The notes under the pieces: model-generated
Told to the model about the DNA's origin: nothing
Database searches by the model: none
The model's input: the letters and a program-made list of their open reading frames with translations, nothing else
Program-made: the position numbers and the translations under genes
From: Candidatus Neomarinimicrobiota bacterium
GTDB lineage: Bacteria; Fidelibacterota; UBA8477; JABMPR01
Assembly (NCBI GenBank): GCA_034716895.1
Contig: JAYEKW010000147.1
Span: 1 to 59,375 of the forward strand
Direction of reading: 5' to 3'
Length of the DNA: 59,375 nucleotides
Part shown: one piece after another, positions 8,295 through 18,763 of the stretch
Numbering within the stretch: the first letter of the stretch is position 1
Layout: the number at the start of each line of letters is the position of its first letter

Positions 8295-9494
8295 ATGATA
8301 GAGCTCATTCTTGCTACGATTGGTCTTATTCTCAGTTTCATCTTTGCCGGAGCTGAGATCGCTCTCCTGTCATCTAATCGGCTGCAACTGGAGGTCTGGC
8401 AACGACGATCGGTAAAAGGGGCAGCCTCTGCCCTGAAAGCCAGTACTGATCCTGAAAAATTTCTTACCGCAACCCTGGTGGGTAATAATATCGCCAACAT
8501 TATGGCCACCTCTTTTGCCACCATTATGCTGATCCAGGTCATATCCAGCGAATGGCTAGTCCTGCTGATCATCTCCGTAAGCGTGCTGATCTTTGGTGAA
8601 ATCATCCCCAAAACCCTTTTTCGGGAATTTCCCAATGCTTCCATGTTGTTCTTTGGTCGCTTTATACGCATTGCCGAAGTTATTTTTTACCCCATGACCC
8701 TTCTTCTGGGTTTCTATCGCAAACACATTCTGCGTAGTGTCGAAGTGGAAAGCCAGACCAGTCTCGACATTGAAGAGTTGCACCTCCTGTTCAACGACCC
8801 CAATGAAGAAAGCGGTGTTGATATTCACGAAAGACAAACCATCGCACGCATCTTTACTTTTAAAAATACATCTATCAGTGAGGTGATGACCCCACGACCC
8901 GATATGACCGCGATACCTATTAACAGTAGCCTGGAAGAAGTTGAAGCGGCCTTTATGGAATCGGGCTATTCAAAGCTTCCGGTCTATGAAGAGACTATTG
9001 ATGACATAAAAGGCTTGATCTTTCTTCATGATATTTTCCGGGGTGCCACCAAGCTGAGGGAAGTCATTCGAGAAGCCTATTTTGTCCCTGAGACCAAAGC
9101 AGCCGATGAACTACTGGGGGAAATGCAAAGTAAAAGTCTATCCATTGCCATTGTCATTGACGAGTATGGCGGCACTGCCGGATTGATTACCATTGAAGAT
9201 CTTTCTGAGGAGCTATTTGGCGAATTTACAGATGCTTTTGATGAAGAAGACTCCCCGGTTCAGCAGCTGGATAAAGGTTTCCTGGTCAAAGGTAATGCTG
9301 AGATTGATCTATTGAATGAACTGCATGATTTTGAAATTCCCCCGGGTGAATATGAAACCCTGGCCGGTTACCTGATCAAGAGTCTGGGGCATATCCCCCA
9401 GAAAAATGAGCAGTTTCTGACTGAAACTCATCGCTATGTGATCTCATCCTCCACACCTATCCGCATCGAAACTGTTTTCATTCAGGAACGCTAA
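8295..9494 (+). CDS. CNNM/CorC (HlyC-type) membrane protein with CBS pair
   Basis: A 399-residue protein with the standard three-part architecture. A DUF21/CNNM transmembrane domain (about 1-190, opening with FIFAGAEIALLSSNR) is followed by a CBS pair (about 200-320, VMTPRPDMTAIP and IDEYGGTAGLITIEDL) and a C-terminal CorC_HlyC domain (about 330-399, YETLAGYLIKSLG). Family members transport or regulate Mg2+ (and Na+); the name 'hemolysin C' is historical. An MgtE Mg2+ channel is encoded at 51518-52891. The following LptF/G gene begins 15 nt downstream, so the two are probably cotranscribed. Confidence 0.9.
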   Translation: MIELILATIGLILSFIFAGAEIALLSSNRLQLEVWQRRSVKGAASALKASTDPEKFLTATLVGNNIANIMATSFATIMLIQVISSEWLVLLIISVSVLIFGEIIPKTLFREFPNASMLFFGRFIRIAEVIFYPMTLLLGFYRKHILRSVEVESQTSLDIEELHLLFNDPNEESGVDIHERQTIARIFTFKNTSISEVMTPRPDMTAIPINSSLEEVEAAFMESGYSKLPVYEETIDDIKGLIFLHDIFRGATKLREVIREAYFVPETKAADELLGEMQSKSLSIAIVIDEYGGTAGLITIEDLSEELFGEFTDAFDEEDSPVQQLDKGFLVKGNAEIDLLNELHDFEIPPGEYETLAGYLIKSLGHIPQKNEQFLTETHRYVISSSTPIRIETVFIQER

Positions 9495-9508
9495 TCGGCG
9501 AATCAATC

Positions 9509-10600
9509 TTGGGCTTTCTTTCTCTTATTGATCGTTATTTGATCCGGGCATTTTTCTCCACCATGGGGACCGTTCTGGTCAGTCTGGTAGGTATTTTCAC
9601 CATTGCTGATTTTGTAGAGAAGATCGACAATTTTGTAGATGCCGGTGCCGGTGGGGATATCATGTTGCTTTACTATGGTTTTAGCCTGCCCTATTTTATC
9701 GATACAGCGCTACCCATGAGCATGTTGCTGGCAACGGTATTCTCATTAGGGAGTTTGAATAAAAACTATGAGATCGCTGCCATGCGAGCCTCGGGCATCA
9801 GCATGCTCCGGATCGCCCGTCCCTTACTCCTGTTGGGTGTTTTCTTCACCCTGTTCCAGTTTGTGTTTCAGAACCTGGTAGTTATGCCCTTTAATCATAA
9901 ACATAAAGAGATCACTCGTAACATATTGAAGCCAGCCCGCAGCCCAAAAAAACTTAAAGAAGTCGTACGGCAGGATCTCAATGGAAATATTATTGTGATC
10001 AAGTCCTATGATGTGAAGAAGAATACTGGTCGGGATGTCTCTATTCTCGCCTACCGGGATTCCGGAATCACTGAACGCTGGGACTACGCTACTCTGCAAT
10101 GGGATGATTCTTTGGGAACCTGGCAGAAGAGCGCTGGTCTTAACCGACGGTTTGATGCGGAGGGACGTTTACTTTTTTCAGAGATGAGTCTTCTGGATGA
10201 GCTACCCATTACACTTACTCCCTTCGATATCCGTAAGGAACAGATACGACCGGATGAAATGAACATCTTCCAGTTGGGTACTTTCATTGAGAAGAAAAAA
10301 ATGCTGGGACTGAACCCCCATCGCTGGGTAGTGGACTACCACTTTAAGCTGGCTTTCGTGATGACGGGTTTCATTGTCATTTTCCTAGGCATCAGCTTTG
10401 CCCTGCAGGGCTCCCGTGAGAATCTTGCCGTTGGTGTAGGGAAAAGCGTTGTTGCTCTTTTTATATACTACATATTGCTCATTGGGGGGCAAAAAATCGC
10501 TTACAACAGTTCCATACATCCTGCTTACGCGGTCTGGTTTGGTGATGTCGTGCTATTTATGGCAGGAACCTGGCTGTTTATCCAAACTGCAAAAAAATAA
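9509..10600 (+). CDS. LptF/LptG family LPS-export permease
   Basis: A 363-residue YjgP/YjgQ-type permease, an inner-membrane component of the Lpt bridge that extracts LPS for export. It has membrane segments near residues 12-35, 50-75 and 95-120, then a periplasmic beta-jellyroll domain (about 125-265), then three C-terminal segments (about 275-360), which is the family order. The start is TTG at 9509 with no clear Shine-Dalgarno; the next ATG would remove half of the first membrane segment, so TTG is preferred. LptF and LptG cannot be told apart here, and the partner permease is not in the window. Confidence 0.88.
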   Translation: MGFLSLIDRYLIRAFFSTMGTVLVSLVGIFTIADFVEKIDNFVDAGAGGDIMLLYYGFSLPYFIDTALPMSMLLATVFSLGSLNKNYEIAAMRASGISMLRIARPLLLLGVFFTLFQFVFQNLVVMPFNHKHKEITRNILKPARSPKKLKEVVRQDLNGNIIVIKSYDVKKNTGRDVSILAYRDSGITERWDYATLQWDDSLGTWQKSAGLNRRFDAEGRLLFSEMSLLDELPITLTPFDIRKEQIRPDEMNIFQLGTFIEKKKMLGLNPHRWVVDYHFKLAFVMTGFIVIFLGISFALQGSRENLAVGVGKSVVALFIYYILLIGGQKIAYNSSIHPAYAVWFGDVVLFMAGTWLFIQTAKK

Positions 10601-10645
10601 GCCAGGCGAACCCAGCTTTATCCCAACTGACAAGTGTAGATTGGT

Positions 10646-12019
10646 TCAGCGCTTAAATTGAAAATTGATCCCGAATTCAATGCCTTCGGCCGAGGCAAAG
10701 GATGCCCCACCCAATAGCTTGATAGCTACATCGGCATCGAACCAGATCAGGTGAACACCGGCACCCAGAGATGCTTCCCGTCCATAGGGCCCCCCAAAAG
10801 CCATACCTGATCTGATAGGAATCATCTTAAAACGAATCCATTCAGTAGCAATGGCCAATCGCCAGGATCGGTCAGCAAAGTAGTAGTCATCCAGGCCGGC
10901 AGAAAGATCAGCCATGAGGATAAAATCCTTTTTATACTGATAACTTGCTCCAAATCGAAACATGGCGGGGTAATTCATTCGAATGCTATCTGGAGTTGCC
11001 ACAGATTCCTGCTGAAGTTGGAATATACTGTCAGAATTGGCAAAGGCACCACTGACATTCACATTCTCCATTTCCATGCTATAGATGGTACTGGCTGAAA
11101 ATATGGTGCTGTCACTTGATATCTGCAGCATATCCCGAATGGGGATCAATCCCTCAATGAGTCCGATCTGTTTGGCAATAAGATTGTCATTACTACCCCA
11201 GTTAATGAAGCCGATCACATTGTTTACGGCAAAACCATATTGCCAATCACCGATCTTGCGAGTATTGAAACCTAAATCTACTGCCAGACCATTACCGCCA
11301 ATAGCCCGCGTATAACGGTAAAATCCATCAGATTCCAGGCCAGTGGGCTGCGTACTGAAAGTACCACCAGAAGAATCCACACCGGCAAAACCCAGACCAG
11401 CCAAATATTTGACTGTAGCTCCAAAATTATACTTCTCAAAGGGGATGGCGAAGGAGAAACTAAAATTGGATATCAATAGAACATCCTGGGTCAGAGCCAG
11501 GTCAAAGGATCGTCCCACTTGGTTACCTTCCATAATGATCTCAAATAGACTCAGGGGCAGTGAGTTCTTCATGTAGTATTCAAGTCCTGAAGTAAAGGCG
11601 TAATTTCCCAGTGAAACATTTAGGATCGGAAACGGAACGCTTACACCAAGATCCACCGCAAAGCCTTCTTCCGGAATCTGAGCCAGTAAATACTCCTTGT
11701 GGGTTTGATCACTACCAGGTCTTAACGTTTCCAGATCAAAGGGATCCCCGTTCCGGTCTCCAGTGAAATACTTGTTGAATAATGCCAGGGACATAAAGTT
11801 ATTGCTGGCTGAGAGCTTAAGATCCAATAGGTCGGCACTAAAAACCAAATCTTCTGTATAGCCCAGATTTGCCGGATTGAAGCCAACTGCAGATACTCCT
11901 CGGGATGTTACCGTGTAGGCATTACACAAACCCAATCCGCGGGCATCAACATGAACCTGACCAGTGACCGAGAAGGCCATTATGGTCCCCAGACCGATCA
12001 TTTTGAGCCAGTTGGTCAT
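10646..12019 (-). CDS. Predicted outer-membrane beta-barrel (FadL/PorV-like)
   Basis: A 457-residue protein with a signal peptide (about residues 1-20). A GLGLCNAYTVTSRGVSAVGFNPANLGY block follows at once in the protein (residues about 28-55), the N-terminal hallmark of FadL/OmpP1-like and DUF5723-like barrels in FCB bacteria. The remainder alternates short hydrophobic strands with turns and ends GINFQFKR, an aromatic-terminated final strand. Its start overlaps the stop of the large upstream lipoprotein gene by 4 bases, so the pair is translationally coupled and may form one surface complex. Substrate unknown. Confidence 0.75.
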   Translation of the reverse strand: MTNWLKMIGLGTIMAFSVTGQVHVDARGLGLCNAYTVTSRGVSAVGFNPANLGYTEDLVFSADLLDLKLSASNNFMSLALFNKYFTGDRNGDPFDLETLRPGSDQTHKEYLLAQIPEEGFAVDLGVSVPFPILNVSLGNYAFTSGLEYYMKNSLPLSLFEIIMEGNQVGRSFDLALTQDVLLISNFSFSFAIPFEKYNFGATVKYLAGLGFAGVDSSGGTFSTQPTGLESDGFYRYTRAIGGNGLAVDLGFNTRKIGDWQYGFAVNNVIGFINWGSNDNLIAKQIGLIEGLIPIRDMLQISSDSTIFSASTIYSMEMENVNVSGAFANSDSIFQLQQESVATPDSIRMNYPAMFRFGASYQYKKDFILMADLSAGLDDYYFADRSWRLAIATEWIRFKMIPIRSGMAFGGPYGREASLGAGVHLIWFDADVAIKLLGGASFASAEGIEFGINFQFKR

Positions 12020-15006
12020 TGAGTTGTATCTTCCTCAGCGTTATTGAACATGGGTTCGGAATTCAGGATAAATTGCATGTAAGCCGTCACATCAATTCCA
12101 GCCGAGAAGGGGAGTAAGGCCGGGTTGGGAGTTTCTGCCAGAATAAATTTGGTGGCAATGAAATGATCTCTGGGTTCAACCAGCCAACCCAATTCTCCAT
12201 AATCAGTGACATCTATCATGATCCACAATTCCTTACCATCCTCGCTGAGCGTCAAATTGTAGAGGCTATCAGCGACAGTCGGAGCAGCCAGCTCAGCCAG
12301 GGTTAAGGCTTCGGCAACATCTGTGAAAGCAGTATCAGACTTGGCCAGCAGAAAAGTGTCCAGGAAAGCGTACTGATGGTGGATCAGCGTTCCATAGGTT
12401 GAATCACCTTCAACATCATTCAGATTGAAGTCAGCAGAATAGGAATATTGGCCACTGCCCTCCATCCCCGGGATCACTAATCCTGTACTCGGATCAGTCG
12501 TACCAGCCGGAATCTGCAGTTGCAGGGTTTTCACCATGGGATGGGTGATCAGGGTATCCAGATCCAGGTCTACAGTATCTGCGGCTCCATCCTGATCCAG
12601 ATCTGCAGAAACCATAACTCGGTTTTCAACATTACTATAAAATGGAAAATAGGGAATATCTGAAACCAGGATCTCCAGACCGAAACCCAGACCAATATCG
12701 CTGAAAATGATAGTGTTGATGGTGGAACTAATGAGCATATCTGTCTTGTCCGGGATGCCGTTGCTACCCACCAGCTGCTTGATCGTACTGGAATCCAGGG
12801 CAGCCATTCTGGTAAAGGTCGGCGGCATAAATTCAACACCCCCAGCGGCAATACTTAACAGGAATGGTATTTCAAATCGCCAGGTACCAGCGATCTCTGC
12901 ACCGGCAGTAATAGAATTCAGGTTATCTGGTGAAATGACGGCATCGCCTCCAACGGACACGACATCAGGCATCATGGCCATGAGATCTACAATATTGCTT
13001 CCGGAATCAAAATGCTGGACAATGGTTTCATCACCATCAATGGTCTTCCGGACATATTCCCGGCTGATCCTGATTTCTGTTATTGCCGGACTGCCTGCTG
13101 CACCAGATTCAAAGGTCACCGAGTCAGGATTCAATTCCACAACGACACTATCGGTTCCCCGATACCCCTTTACCTGTAATCCAAGTCCTGGTGCTACCCC
13201 AAATTCATTTTCCAAAGTTATGGAAAGAATGGCTTCACCAAAGGAGATGCCGCCAACTAATCCGGGGAGACTAAGCGGTTGTTCCTGATCACTGATCGCA
13301 AAGCTAACCCCGAAAAAACCAGTTAGATCCTCGATCTTCAGGGAAGTCATCTCCACCTCCACATCCATGATCATCTCGTCAGGTGGTGGATAGGGAATTG
13401 ATATGGGACCGCCATCACTGCTAAATTGGATCTCAGTCTCAATGAGCAGGGAATCCAGGGGCACATTATCCCCTGTTGTATTACTGATCAGATGTCCGTC
13501 CAGTACCACAACCGTATCGGCAGTTCCGCCATCAGGCAGTACAAACTCCAGAATCTCATAGTTCCCGGCCGCCAGTTGTGCATCATTTTCATAAAAATTA
13601 CGTAGCTTGATCCGCAAAACTGAAATATCAAGCCCCATCCGGTTTGCCAGTGAGATACTCAGGCGATTTGTATCTTCGTGAGCAATATTATCTTCAAATG
13701 CGGCTGATACGATCTCCACGCTGAAACCTTGACCCGATTCGTCGGTAGAGCTGGTATTCATTTCCTGCATAAAGATCATGGTGGTATCGATCATATTGAC
13801 TTCCATACTCTGAAAGCCATCTATATCCATGGAAAAGCTGTAGTGGAAAAAGGGCTCAACTCGCTGGGGAAAAAATAAGGTATCACCAGGGGCCGTGGGA
13901 TTTATATATCCACCAAATTCAAAAATGAGACTGTCAAATACAGATACCCCATCCAGGGAAGAGACTTTGGTACTGTCTTCACCTTCAACCATATTCTGGG
14001 AAATGTGATCAAAAAAGTGACTGTGTAAACGGGTCGTATCACCATTGGCTTTCTTGGTGTAGACGATCAGGCCTGTATTTGAAAAGGTGAGCGGCATCTG
14101 GCTGTTAATGATTGATTCGATGGAGCCCGTTGAGATTGTGATGGATTCAAAGCTTTCAATAGGGGCATCAGCCGGCAGGATCGAGGGGTCAGGCAACAGG
14201 GCAAAAGCTTCTCTGAAAAGAGGCAGGGTATCAGCCGGTATATTGGGTGTTCCAGACATGGGATAAGTGATGGAACTATCACAAATAAAGTTAGGTGGGG
14301 GCGTAAGACAGGGAACACACCCACTTCCCGGATCATCTGAGGGAGCACTACCGGTGATAACATGTACATACCCTGGAATTGTTACCAAGCTATCATAATT
14401 CAGATCGGAGGGATCATCCCCAAAGCTGAACGAGATCGTATCTGATCGAATGGCTGTCGGGTCTTCACAAGAGGCATTGGGAATGCTATCCACCACAATA
14501 TCATCCATAGCAAAACCCAGATCAGCCAGGGTGATGGAGGCATTCTCAGGACCCACATGAATTCCATCATCCAGCTCAGCCGGTAAGATTGAAGCAATAT
14601 CGATGGGGCCGACACCCAATTCCATGGGATCCTGACCAGGGATCACAAACATATCTGCCGGTAAAGTGATGGGGGGCAGATCATTCTCCAACGTGATGTA
14701 AAGACCACCGGGATAATCAGCCAAAGTGTCAGGCAATAGAATGTCCATGAATCCATCACTATTGGTATCCACTGAATCCCCATAGACCTGGATAGTGCCT
14801 GTTGTATCAGAAGCCAATAGACCATCAAAAGGATAGTTTTCTGAGACCAGGGGAATGGTCAGAGTAACCTGCCAGGTTGGCATAACAACCTTGGTGGGTA
14901 GTCCAAAATCACATTGGATCACCAGGGCACCGAAGGTTAGCGCCATTAGAATCCCTGTGAAGCGAGCCTTAAATTTTGATGAGCTAATGATCTTCCTTAC
15001 CTTCAA
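12016..15006 (-). CDS. Large lipoprotein, beta-rich, family not recognised
   Basis: A 996-residue protein with an N-terminal signal and lipobox (ALVIQC, Cys32), followed directly by PTWQVTLTIPLVSENYP, an opening I associate with big lipoproteins of Marinimicrobia-like genomes. The body is acidic, Thr/Ser-rich and dominated by short beta-strands, consistent with repeated Ig-like or jelly-roll modules; I cannot name a domain. No catalytic motif is visible. It is coupled by an ATGA-type 4-bp overlap to the downstream barrel gene (10646-12019). That overlap suggests a surface lipoprotein working with an outer-membrane protein, as a plug, adhesin or export partner. The gap to ahcY is 57 bp. Confidence 0.65.
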   Translation of the reverse strand: MKVRKIISSSKFKARFTGILMALTFGALVIQCDFGLPTKVVMPTWQVTLTIPLVSENYPFDGLLASDTTGTIQVYGDSVDTNSDGFMDILLPDTLADYPGGLYITLENDLPPITLPADMFVIPGQDPMELGVGPIDIASILPAELDDGIHVGPENASITLADLGFAMDDIVVDSIPNASCEDPTAIRSDTISFSFGDDPSDLNYDSLVTIPGYVHVITGSAPSDDPGSGCVPCLTPPPNFICDSSITYPMSGTPNIPADTLPLFREAFALLPDPSILPADAPIESFESITISTGSIESIINSQMPLTFSNTGLIVYTKKANGDTTRLHSHFFDHISQNMVEGEDSTKVSSLDGVSVFDSLIFEFGGYINPTAPGDTLFFPQRVEPFFHYSFSMDIDGFQSMEVNMIDTTMIFMQEMNTSSTDESGQGFSVEIVSAAFEDNIAHEDTNRLSISLANRMGLDISVLRIKLRNFYENDAQLAAGNYEILEFVLPDGGTADTVVVLDGHLISNTTGDNVPLDSLLIETEIQFSSDGGPISIPYPPPDEMIMDVEVEMTSLKIEDLTGFFGVSFAISDQEQPLSLPGLVGGISFGEAILSITLENEFGVAPGLGLQVKGYRGTDSVVVELNPDSVTFESGAAGSPAITEIRISREYVRKTIDGDETIVQHFDSGSNIVDLMAMMPDVVSVGGDAVISPDNLNSITAGAEIAGTWRFEIPFLLSIAAGGVEFMPPTFTRMAALDSSTIKQLVGSNGIPDKTDMLISSTINTIIFSDIGLGFGLEILVSDIPYFPFYSNVENRVMVSADLDQDGAADTVDLDLDTLITHPMVKTLQLQIPAGTTDPSTGLVIPGMEGSGQYSYSADFNLNDVEGDSTYGTLIHHQYAFLDTFLLAKSDTAFTDVAEALTLAELAAPTVADSLYNLTLSEDGKELWIMIDVTDYGELGWLVEPRDHFIATKFILAETPNPALLPFSAGIDVTAYMQFILNSEPMFNNAEEDTTQ

Positions 15007-15063
15007 CTCTTAACCGGTTTCGTCCCGGCAAGCTTTTCGAACTTTTGACTTTCGACCTCTTTA

Positions 15064-16362
15064 TTAATACCTGTAGTGATCCGGTTTAAAGGGTCCTTTT
15101 TGCGGAACACCCAGGTAATCAGCCTGATCCTCAGTTAATTCTGATAAATGGATATCCAGATGAGCCAGATGCAGGCGGGCAACTTCTTCGTCTAATTCTT
15201 TGGAGAGCACATGAACGCCTGGTTTAACGTTGCCTTCAAACAGGGTTATCTGAGCCAATACCTGGTTGGTGAATGAGGTTGACATGACAAATGATGAATG
15301 ACCCGTTGCATTTCCAAGATTGACCAACCGTCCTCGTGACAAGAGGATCAACGATTTGCCATCAGGAAAATCGAAGCGGTCAACCTGGGGCTTAATATTG
15401 TATTCTGTGACACCAGGTTGATTTTCCAGCCAATGGACATCGATCTCATGATCAAAATGGCCGATGTTGGCTATAATTGCATTGTCTTTCATCTGTTCCA
15501 TGTGTTCACCACGGATCACATCTTTACAACCAGTGGTGGTCACGAAGATATCGCCAAAGCTGGCTGCTGCTTCCATGGTCACAACTGAAAAACCTTCCAT
15601 AGCGGCCTGGAGGGCACAGATCGGATCGATCTCCGTCACAAATACCTTGGCACCATAACCAGCCATGGATTGGGCTGATCCTTTACCCACATCCCCATAA
15701 CCGGCAATAATAACTTTCTTCCCGGCCAGCATAATATCGGTACCCCGTTTAATGCCATCAGCCAGAGACTCGCGACACCCATACTTATTATCAAATTTAG
15801 ATTTGGTCACCGAGTCATTCACATTGATGGCTGGAAAGGGTAGCGCATTCTTTTCCATTAAGTGATAAAGACGATGGACTCCTGTTGTGGTCTCCTCAGA
15901 AACACCCTTAATGTCGGCATGCATTTCAGGATGCTGCTCCAGAATAACCTTCGTCAGGTCACCCCCGTCATCCAGCATCAGGTTGGGACCTTGACCATCA
16001 AAGTCCAGGGTCTGATCGATACACCACCAATACTCTTCTTCAGTCTCACCCTTCCAGGCAAAGACCGGAACACCAGAATCGGCAACGGCGGCGGCGGCAT
16101 GATCCTGAGTTGAGAAGATATTACAGCTGGACCAGCGTATTTGAGCCCCCAACTCTTTCAAGGTTTCGATGAGCACTGCCGTCTGGATGGTCATGTGGAT
16201 ACAACCGGCTATCCGGGCTCCGGCCAGGGGCTTGGAATCGCGGTAACGTTTCCTGAGCTCCATGAGTCCGGGCATCTCTTTTTCAGCCAGAGCGATTTCA
16301 TCTCGACCAAAGGCGGCCTCATTGATATTTGCAACTTTGTAATCTGTAAATATTGTTTCCAT
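15064..16362 (-). CDS. ahcY: Adenosylhomocysteinase
   Basis: S-adenosylhomocysteine hydrolase (SAH to adenosine plus homocysteine), cytosolic and NAD-dependent. At 432 residues it has the usual bacterial/archaeal length. The catalytic/substrate region [16 protein letters not shown] lies near residues 53-68, [19 protein letters not shown] at 182-200 and the NAD-binding [10 protein letters not shown] at 221-230. The C-terminus KPDHYRY matches the family ending. It lies downstream of metK on the same strand, so SAM synthesis and SAH removal are neighbours. About 200 bp holding a palindromic repeat separate the two, so ahcY may have its own transcript. SD-like GAGAGAG precedes the ATG. Confidence 0.97.
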   Translation of the reverse strand: METIFTDYKVANINEAAFGRDEIALAEKEMPGLMELRKRYRDSKPLAGARIAGCIHMTIQTAVLIETLKELGAQIRWSSCNIFSTQDHAAAAVADSGVPVFAWKGETEEEYWWCIDQTLDFDGQGPNLMLDDGGDLTKVILEQHPEMHADIKGVSEETTTGVHRLYHLMEKNALPFPAINVNDSVTKSKFDNKYGCRESLADGIKRGTDIMLAGKKVIIAGYGDVGKGSAQSMAGYGAKVFVTEIDPICALQAAMEGFSVVTMEAAASFGDIFVTTTGCKDVIRGEHMEQMKDNAIIANIGHFDHEIDVHWLENQPGVTEYNIKPQVDRFDFPDGKSLILLSRGRLVNLGNATGHSSFVMSTSFTNQVLAQITLFEGNVKPGVHVLSKELDEEVARLHLAHLDIHLSELTEDQADYLGVPQKGPFKPDHYRY

Positions 16363-16476
16363 ATCTCTCTCTATATGTTATTAACCATTCTCTAAATATA
16401 CTCTACTTGCCTTACTTATTCCTTAAAAACCCTCTCGCAAAGTTCGCGGAAAACACTTTTATTCATGTGAAATCTT

Positions 16477-16553
16477 TTGCCACAAAGGCTCAAAGACACG
16501 AAGTTTCTTTAAGCTCTTTTTGCATTCTTTGTGACTTAGTGCCTTCGTGGCAA
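16477..16553. repeat. Palindromic 'GCCACAAAGG...CTTCGTGGCAA' repeat
   Basis: TTGCCACAAAGGCTCAAAGACACGAAG forms the left arm in two parts, and CTTTGTGACTTAGTGCCTTCGTGGCAA forms the right arm as its imperfect reverse complement. This is a dispersed palindrome type I know from many environmental bacterial genomes. It fills most of the ahcY-metK gap. A fragment CCCTCTCGCAAAG similar to R1 precedes it at about 16430. Confidence 0.7.
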
Positions 16554-16566
16554 CATTTCCAATGAT

Positions 16567-17721
16567 CTATTCTAATTGTTTGCTTACTTCTGCTGTAAGA
16601 TCTGTCTTCTCCCAGGGGAACTCATCTCTTCCAAAGTGACCATATGATGAGGTCTGTTGATACAGGGGACGCTTCAGATCTAAATGCTCAATAATCTCAG
16701 CTGGTTTTAATGGGAATACTTCCCGGACCATGGCTTCCAACTCAGCATTACTATGTTTTGAAGTACCGTGGGAATCCACCAGAATGGAGATCGGTTCAGC
16801 AACGCCAATGGCGTAGGCCAGTTGAACGGTGCAGCGTTGGGCGGCCTTGGCTGCCACGATATTCTTAGCAATGTAACGAGCCATGTATGTGGCAGATCGA
16901 TCAACCTTGCTGGGGTCTTTCCCGGAGAAAGCACCACCACCATGGGGGGCATAACCACCGTAGGTATCCACGATGATCTTGCGACCAGTCAGACCAGCAT
17001 CTCCCTGAGGACCACCAACGACAAAACGGCCGGTGGGATTAACAAATATTCTTAGTTTCTTATAATCCACCAGTTCTGCTGGCAAGACCTTCTTGATAAC
17101 ATGTTCAACAATATCATCATACATCTCACCTTTAACATCAACACCATCCTCGTGTTGATTTGAGATCACTACTGCTGTTACAACTTCTGGTTTATGCGTT
17201 TCAGAATTGTATTGAACCGTAACCTGTGATTTTCCATCAGGTCTCAGGTAGGGGATGATCCCCTCTTTGCGAACTTCAGCCAAGCGTTTGGTTAGCGCAT
17301 GAGCCAGATGAATGGGCAGGGGCATGTATGCTTCAGTTTCATCGGTTGCATAGCCAAACATCATTCCCTGATCACCAGCCCCCTGTTCGCGATCCTGGTC
17401 ATCAACTCCCCGAGAGATATCCCGAGACTGTTTATCAATCGTTACCAAAACTGAACAGGTTTTATAATCAAAACCCATCATGGAATCAGTATAGCCGATC
17501 CGCTTGATGGTTCCCCGAACGATCCGTTGGATATCAACATAGGCGGAGGTTGTGATCTCGCCACCCACCAGAACCAGACCTGTTGTAACAAAGGTTTCAC
17601 AGGCAACCCTTCCCTGAGGATCTTTTTCCAGGATGGCATCTAAAATGGCATCTGAGATCTGGTCGGCGATCTTGTCAGGATGCCCTTCAGTAACCGATTC
17701 AGATGAAAACAAATACGACAT
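16567..17721 (-). CDS. metK: S-adenosylmethionine synthetase
   Basis: Methionine adenosyltransferase (ATP + Met to SAM), 384 residues as usual. Visible signatures are [21 protein letters not shown] (split here as residues 7-27), [15 protein letters not shown] near 117-131, and the Gly-rich loop [17 protein letters not shown] near 257-273. The start has a good SD (GGAG, about 6 nt before the ATG). No SAM riboswitch is seen in the 61-bp upstream gap. It is co-oriented with the upstream nucleotidyltransferase and the downstream ahcY. Confidence 0.97.
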   Translation of the reverse strand: MSYLFSSESVTEGHPDKIADQISDAILDAILEKDPQGRVACETFVTTGLVLVGGEITTSAYVDIQRIVRGTIKRIGYTDSMMGFDYKTCSVLVTIDKQSRDISRGVDDQDREQGAGDQGMMFGYATDETEAYMPLPIHLAHALTKRLAEVRKEGIIPYLRPDGKSQVTVQYNSETHKPEVVTAVVISNQHEDGVDVKGEMYDDIVEHVIKKVLPAELVDYKKLRIFVNPTGRFVVGGPQGDAGLTGRKIIVDTYGGYAPHGGGAFSGKDPSKVDRSATYMARYIAKNIVAAKAAQRCTVQLAYAIGVAEPISILVDSHGTSKHSNAELEAMVREVFPLKPAEIIEHLDLKRPLYQQTSSYGHFGRDEFPWEKTDLTAEVSKQLE

Positions 17722-17782
17722 TAATTACTCCGCTCTCTTTCATTATAAATAACTTTTATTTTAACAGGCAAAAGTCATACTT

Positions 17783-18760
17783 TCAATTCAATTTAAGTTC
17801 TGAATAATCTCCAACATTGACCGTTCTCACTTGATTCTCAACAATGGAATGATCTCCGATAAGTGAATGGCTCAGGATCATATTCTTGATCACAGAGTCC
17901 TTTCCAACAATGGTATCTGTCAAAATAGCACCACTGATCTCAGCTCGTTTATCTACAGTCACATTCGGGCCAATAACCGAATTGATCACTTTTGCCTCAG
18001 GATGAATAAATACTGGTGGATGAATGATCGTGTCTTTGGCATGATTACCAGCAGGTAGATCATCCAGCAAAAATCGATGAGAATCCAACAAAGACTCCCT
18101 GGTTCCACAATCATACCAACCATTGATCTCAACAGCCTGGATAACGGTTCCCTCTTCAAGCATCAACTGCAAGGCATCCGTAAGCTGGTATTCACCGCGA
18201 GTTTTGATCTCATCAGCAATTAGTTTTTCGATGGCAGCTTTCAGGATCCGTTGGTCTTTGATGTAGTACATGCCGGCCAGAGCCAGATCAGATTTGGGGT
18301 GCTCTGGTTTTTCAACAAGTCGCTCCACGCGATTGACTTCGTTTACTTCTGCCACACCAAAGCGACGCGGATCATCAACTTTGACCACTGCAATGGCATT
18401 TTCACCAGTACTTACAAAATTCTTGAAGTCTACATCAAATACAGTATCACCCAGCAGGATCAGAACCCCCTCCTCCTTGTCTTCCAACCCCTGGAGGACT
18501 GCATGTCCCAGACCTTTCCGTTCTGCCTGATAGGGAAAATCAAGCCGCATATGAGAATAAAATCGATTCACATACTCTTCGACCTGTTCGCCTTTATAGC
18601 CAACGATGATAGAAACTGAAGTTACACCAGCTGCCTCAACCGCCTCCAGAACGTGACCAATGAGACGTTTTCCAGCCAGATTGATCATCACTTTCGGTAC
18701 ATTTAGAGTATGTGGTCTCAGCCGCTTTCCAATTCCGGCTGCAGGAATAACTGCTCTCAT
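17783..18760 (-). CDS. Sugar nucleotidyltransferase with left-handed beta-helix tail
   Basis: A 325-residue NTP_transferase enzyme. The N-terminus carries the nucleotide-binding motif PAAGIGKRLRPHT (residues 5-17) and the metal/sugar site LLGDTVFDVD near 102-111. The C-terminal 80 residues contain hexapeptide-like repeats (VINSVIGPNVTV, ISGAILTDTIVG) of a left-handed beta-helix. This fits glucose-1-phosphate thymidylyl/uridylyltransferases and archaeal-type bifunctional enzymes; the exact sugar is not readable from sequence. It begins 3 bp after the MCE gene ends, so the two are cotranscribed. It would supply activated sugar for the surface glycans implied by the ligase and the glycosyltransferases. 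Confidence 0.85.
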   Translation of the reverse strand: MRAVIPAAGIGKRLRPHTLNVPKVMINLAGKRLIGHVLEAVEAAGVTSVSIIVGYKGEQVEEYVNRFYSHMRLDFPYQAERKGLGHAVLQGLEDKEEGVLILLGDTVFDVDFKNFVSTGENAIAVVKVDDPRRFGVAEVNEVNRVERLVEKPEHPKSDLALAGMYYIKDQRILKAAIEKLIADEIKTRGEYQLTDALQLMLEEGTVIQAVEINGWYDCGTRESLLDSHRFLLDDLPAGNHAKDTIIHPPVFIHPEAKVINSVIGPNVTVDKRAEISGAILTDTIVGKDSVIKNMILSHSLIGDHSIVENQVRTVNVGDYSELKLN

Positions 18761-18763
18761 GTT

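Noticed and set aside
17722-17782. SAM riboswitch before metK
   Set aside because: The 61-bp gap is too short and lacks the conserved stem-junction bases of SAM-I, SAM-II or SAM-IV classes.
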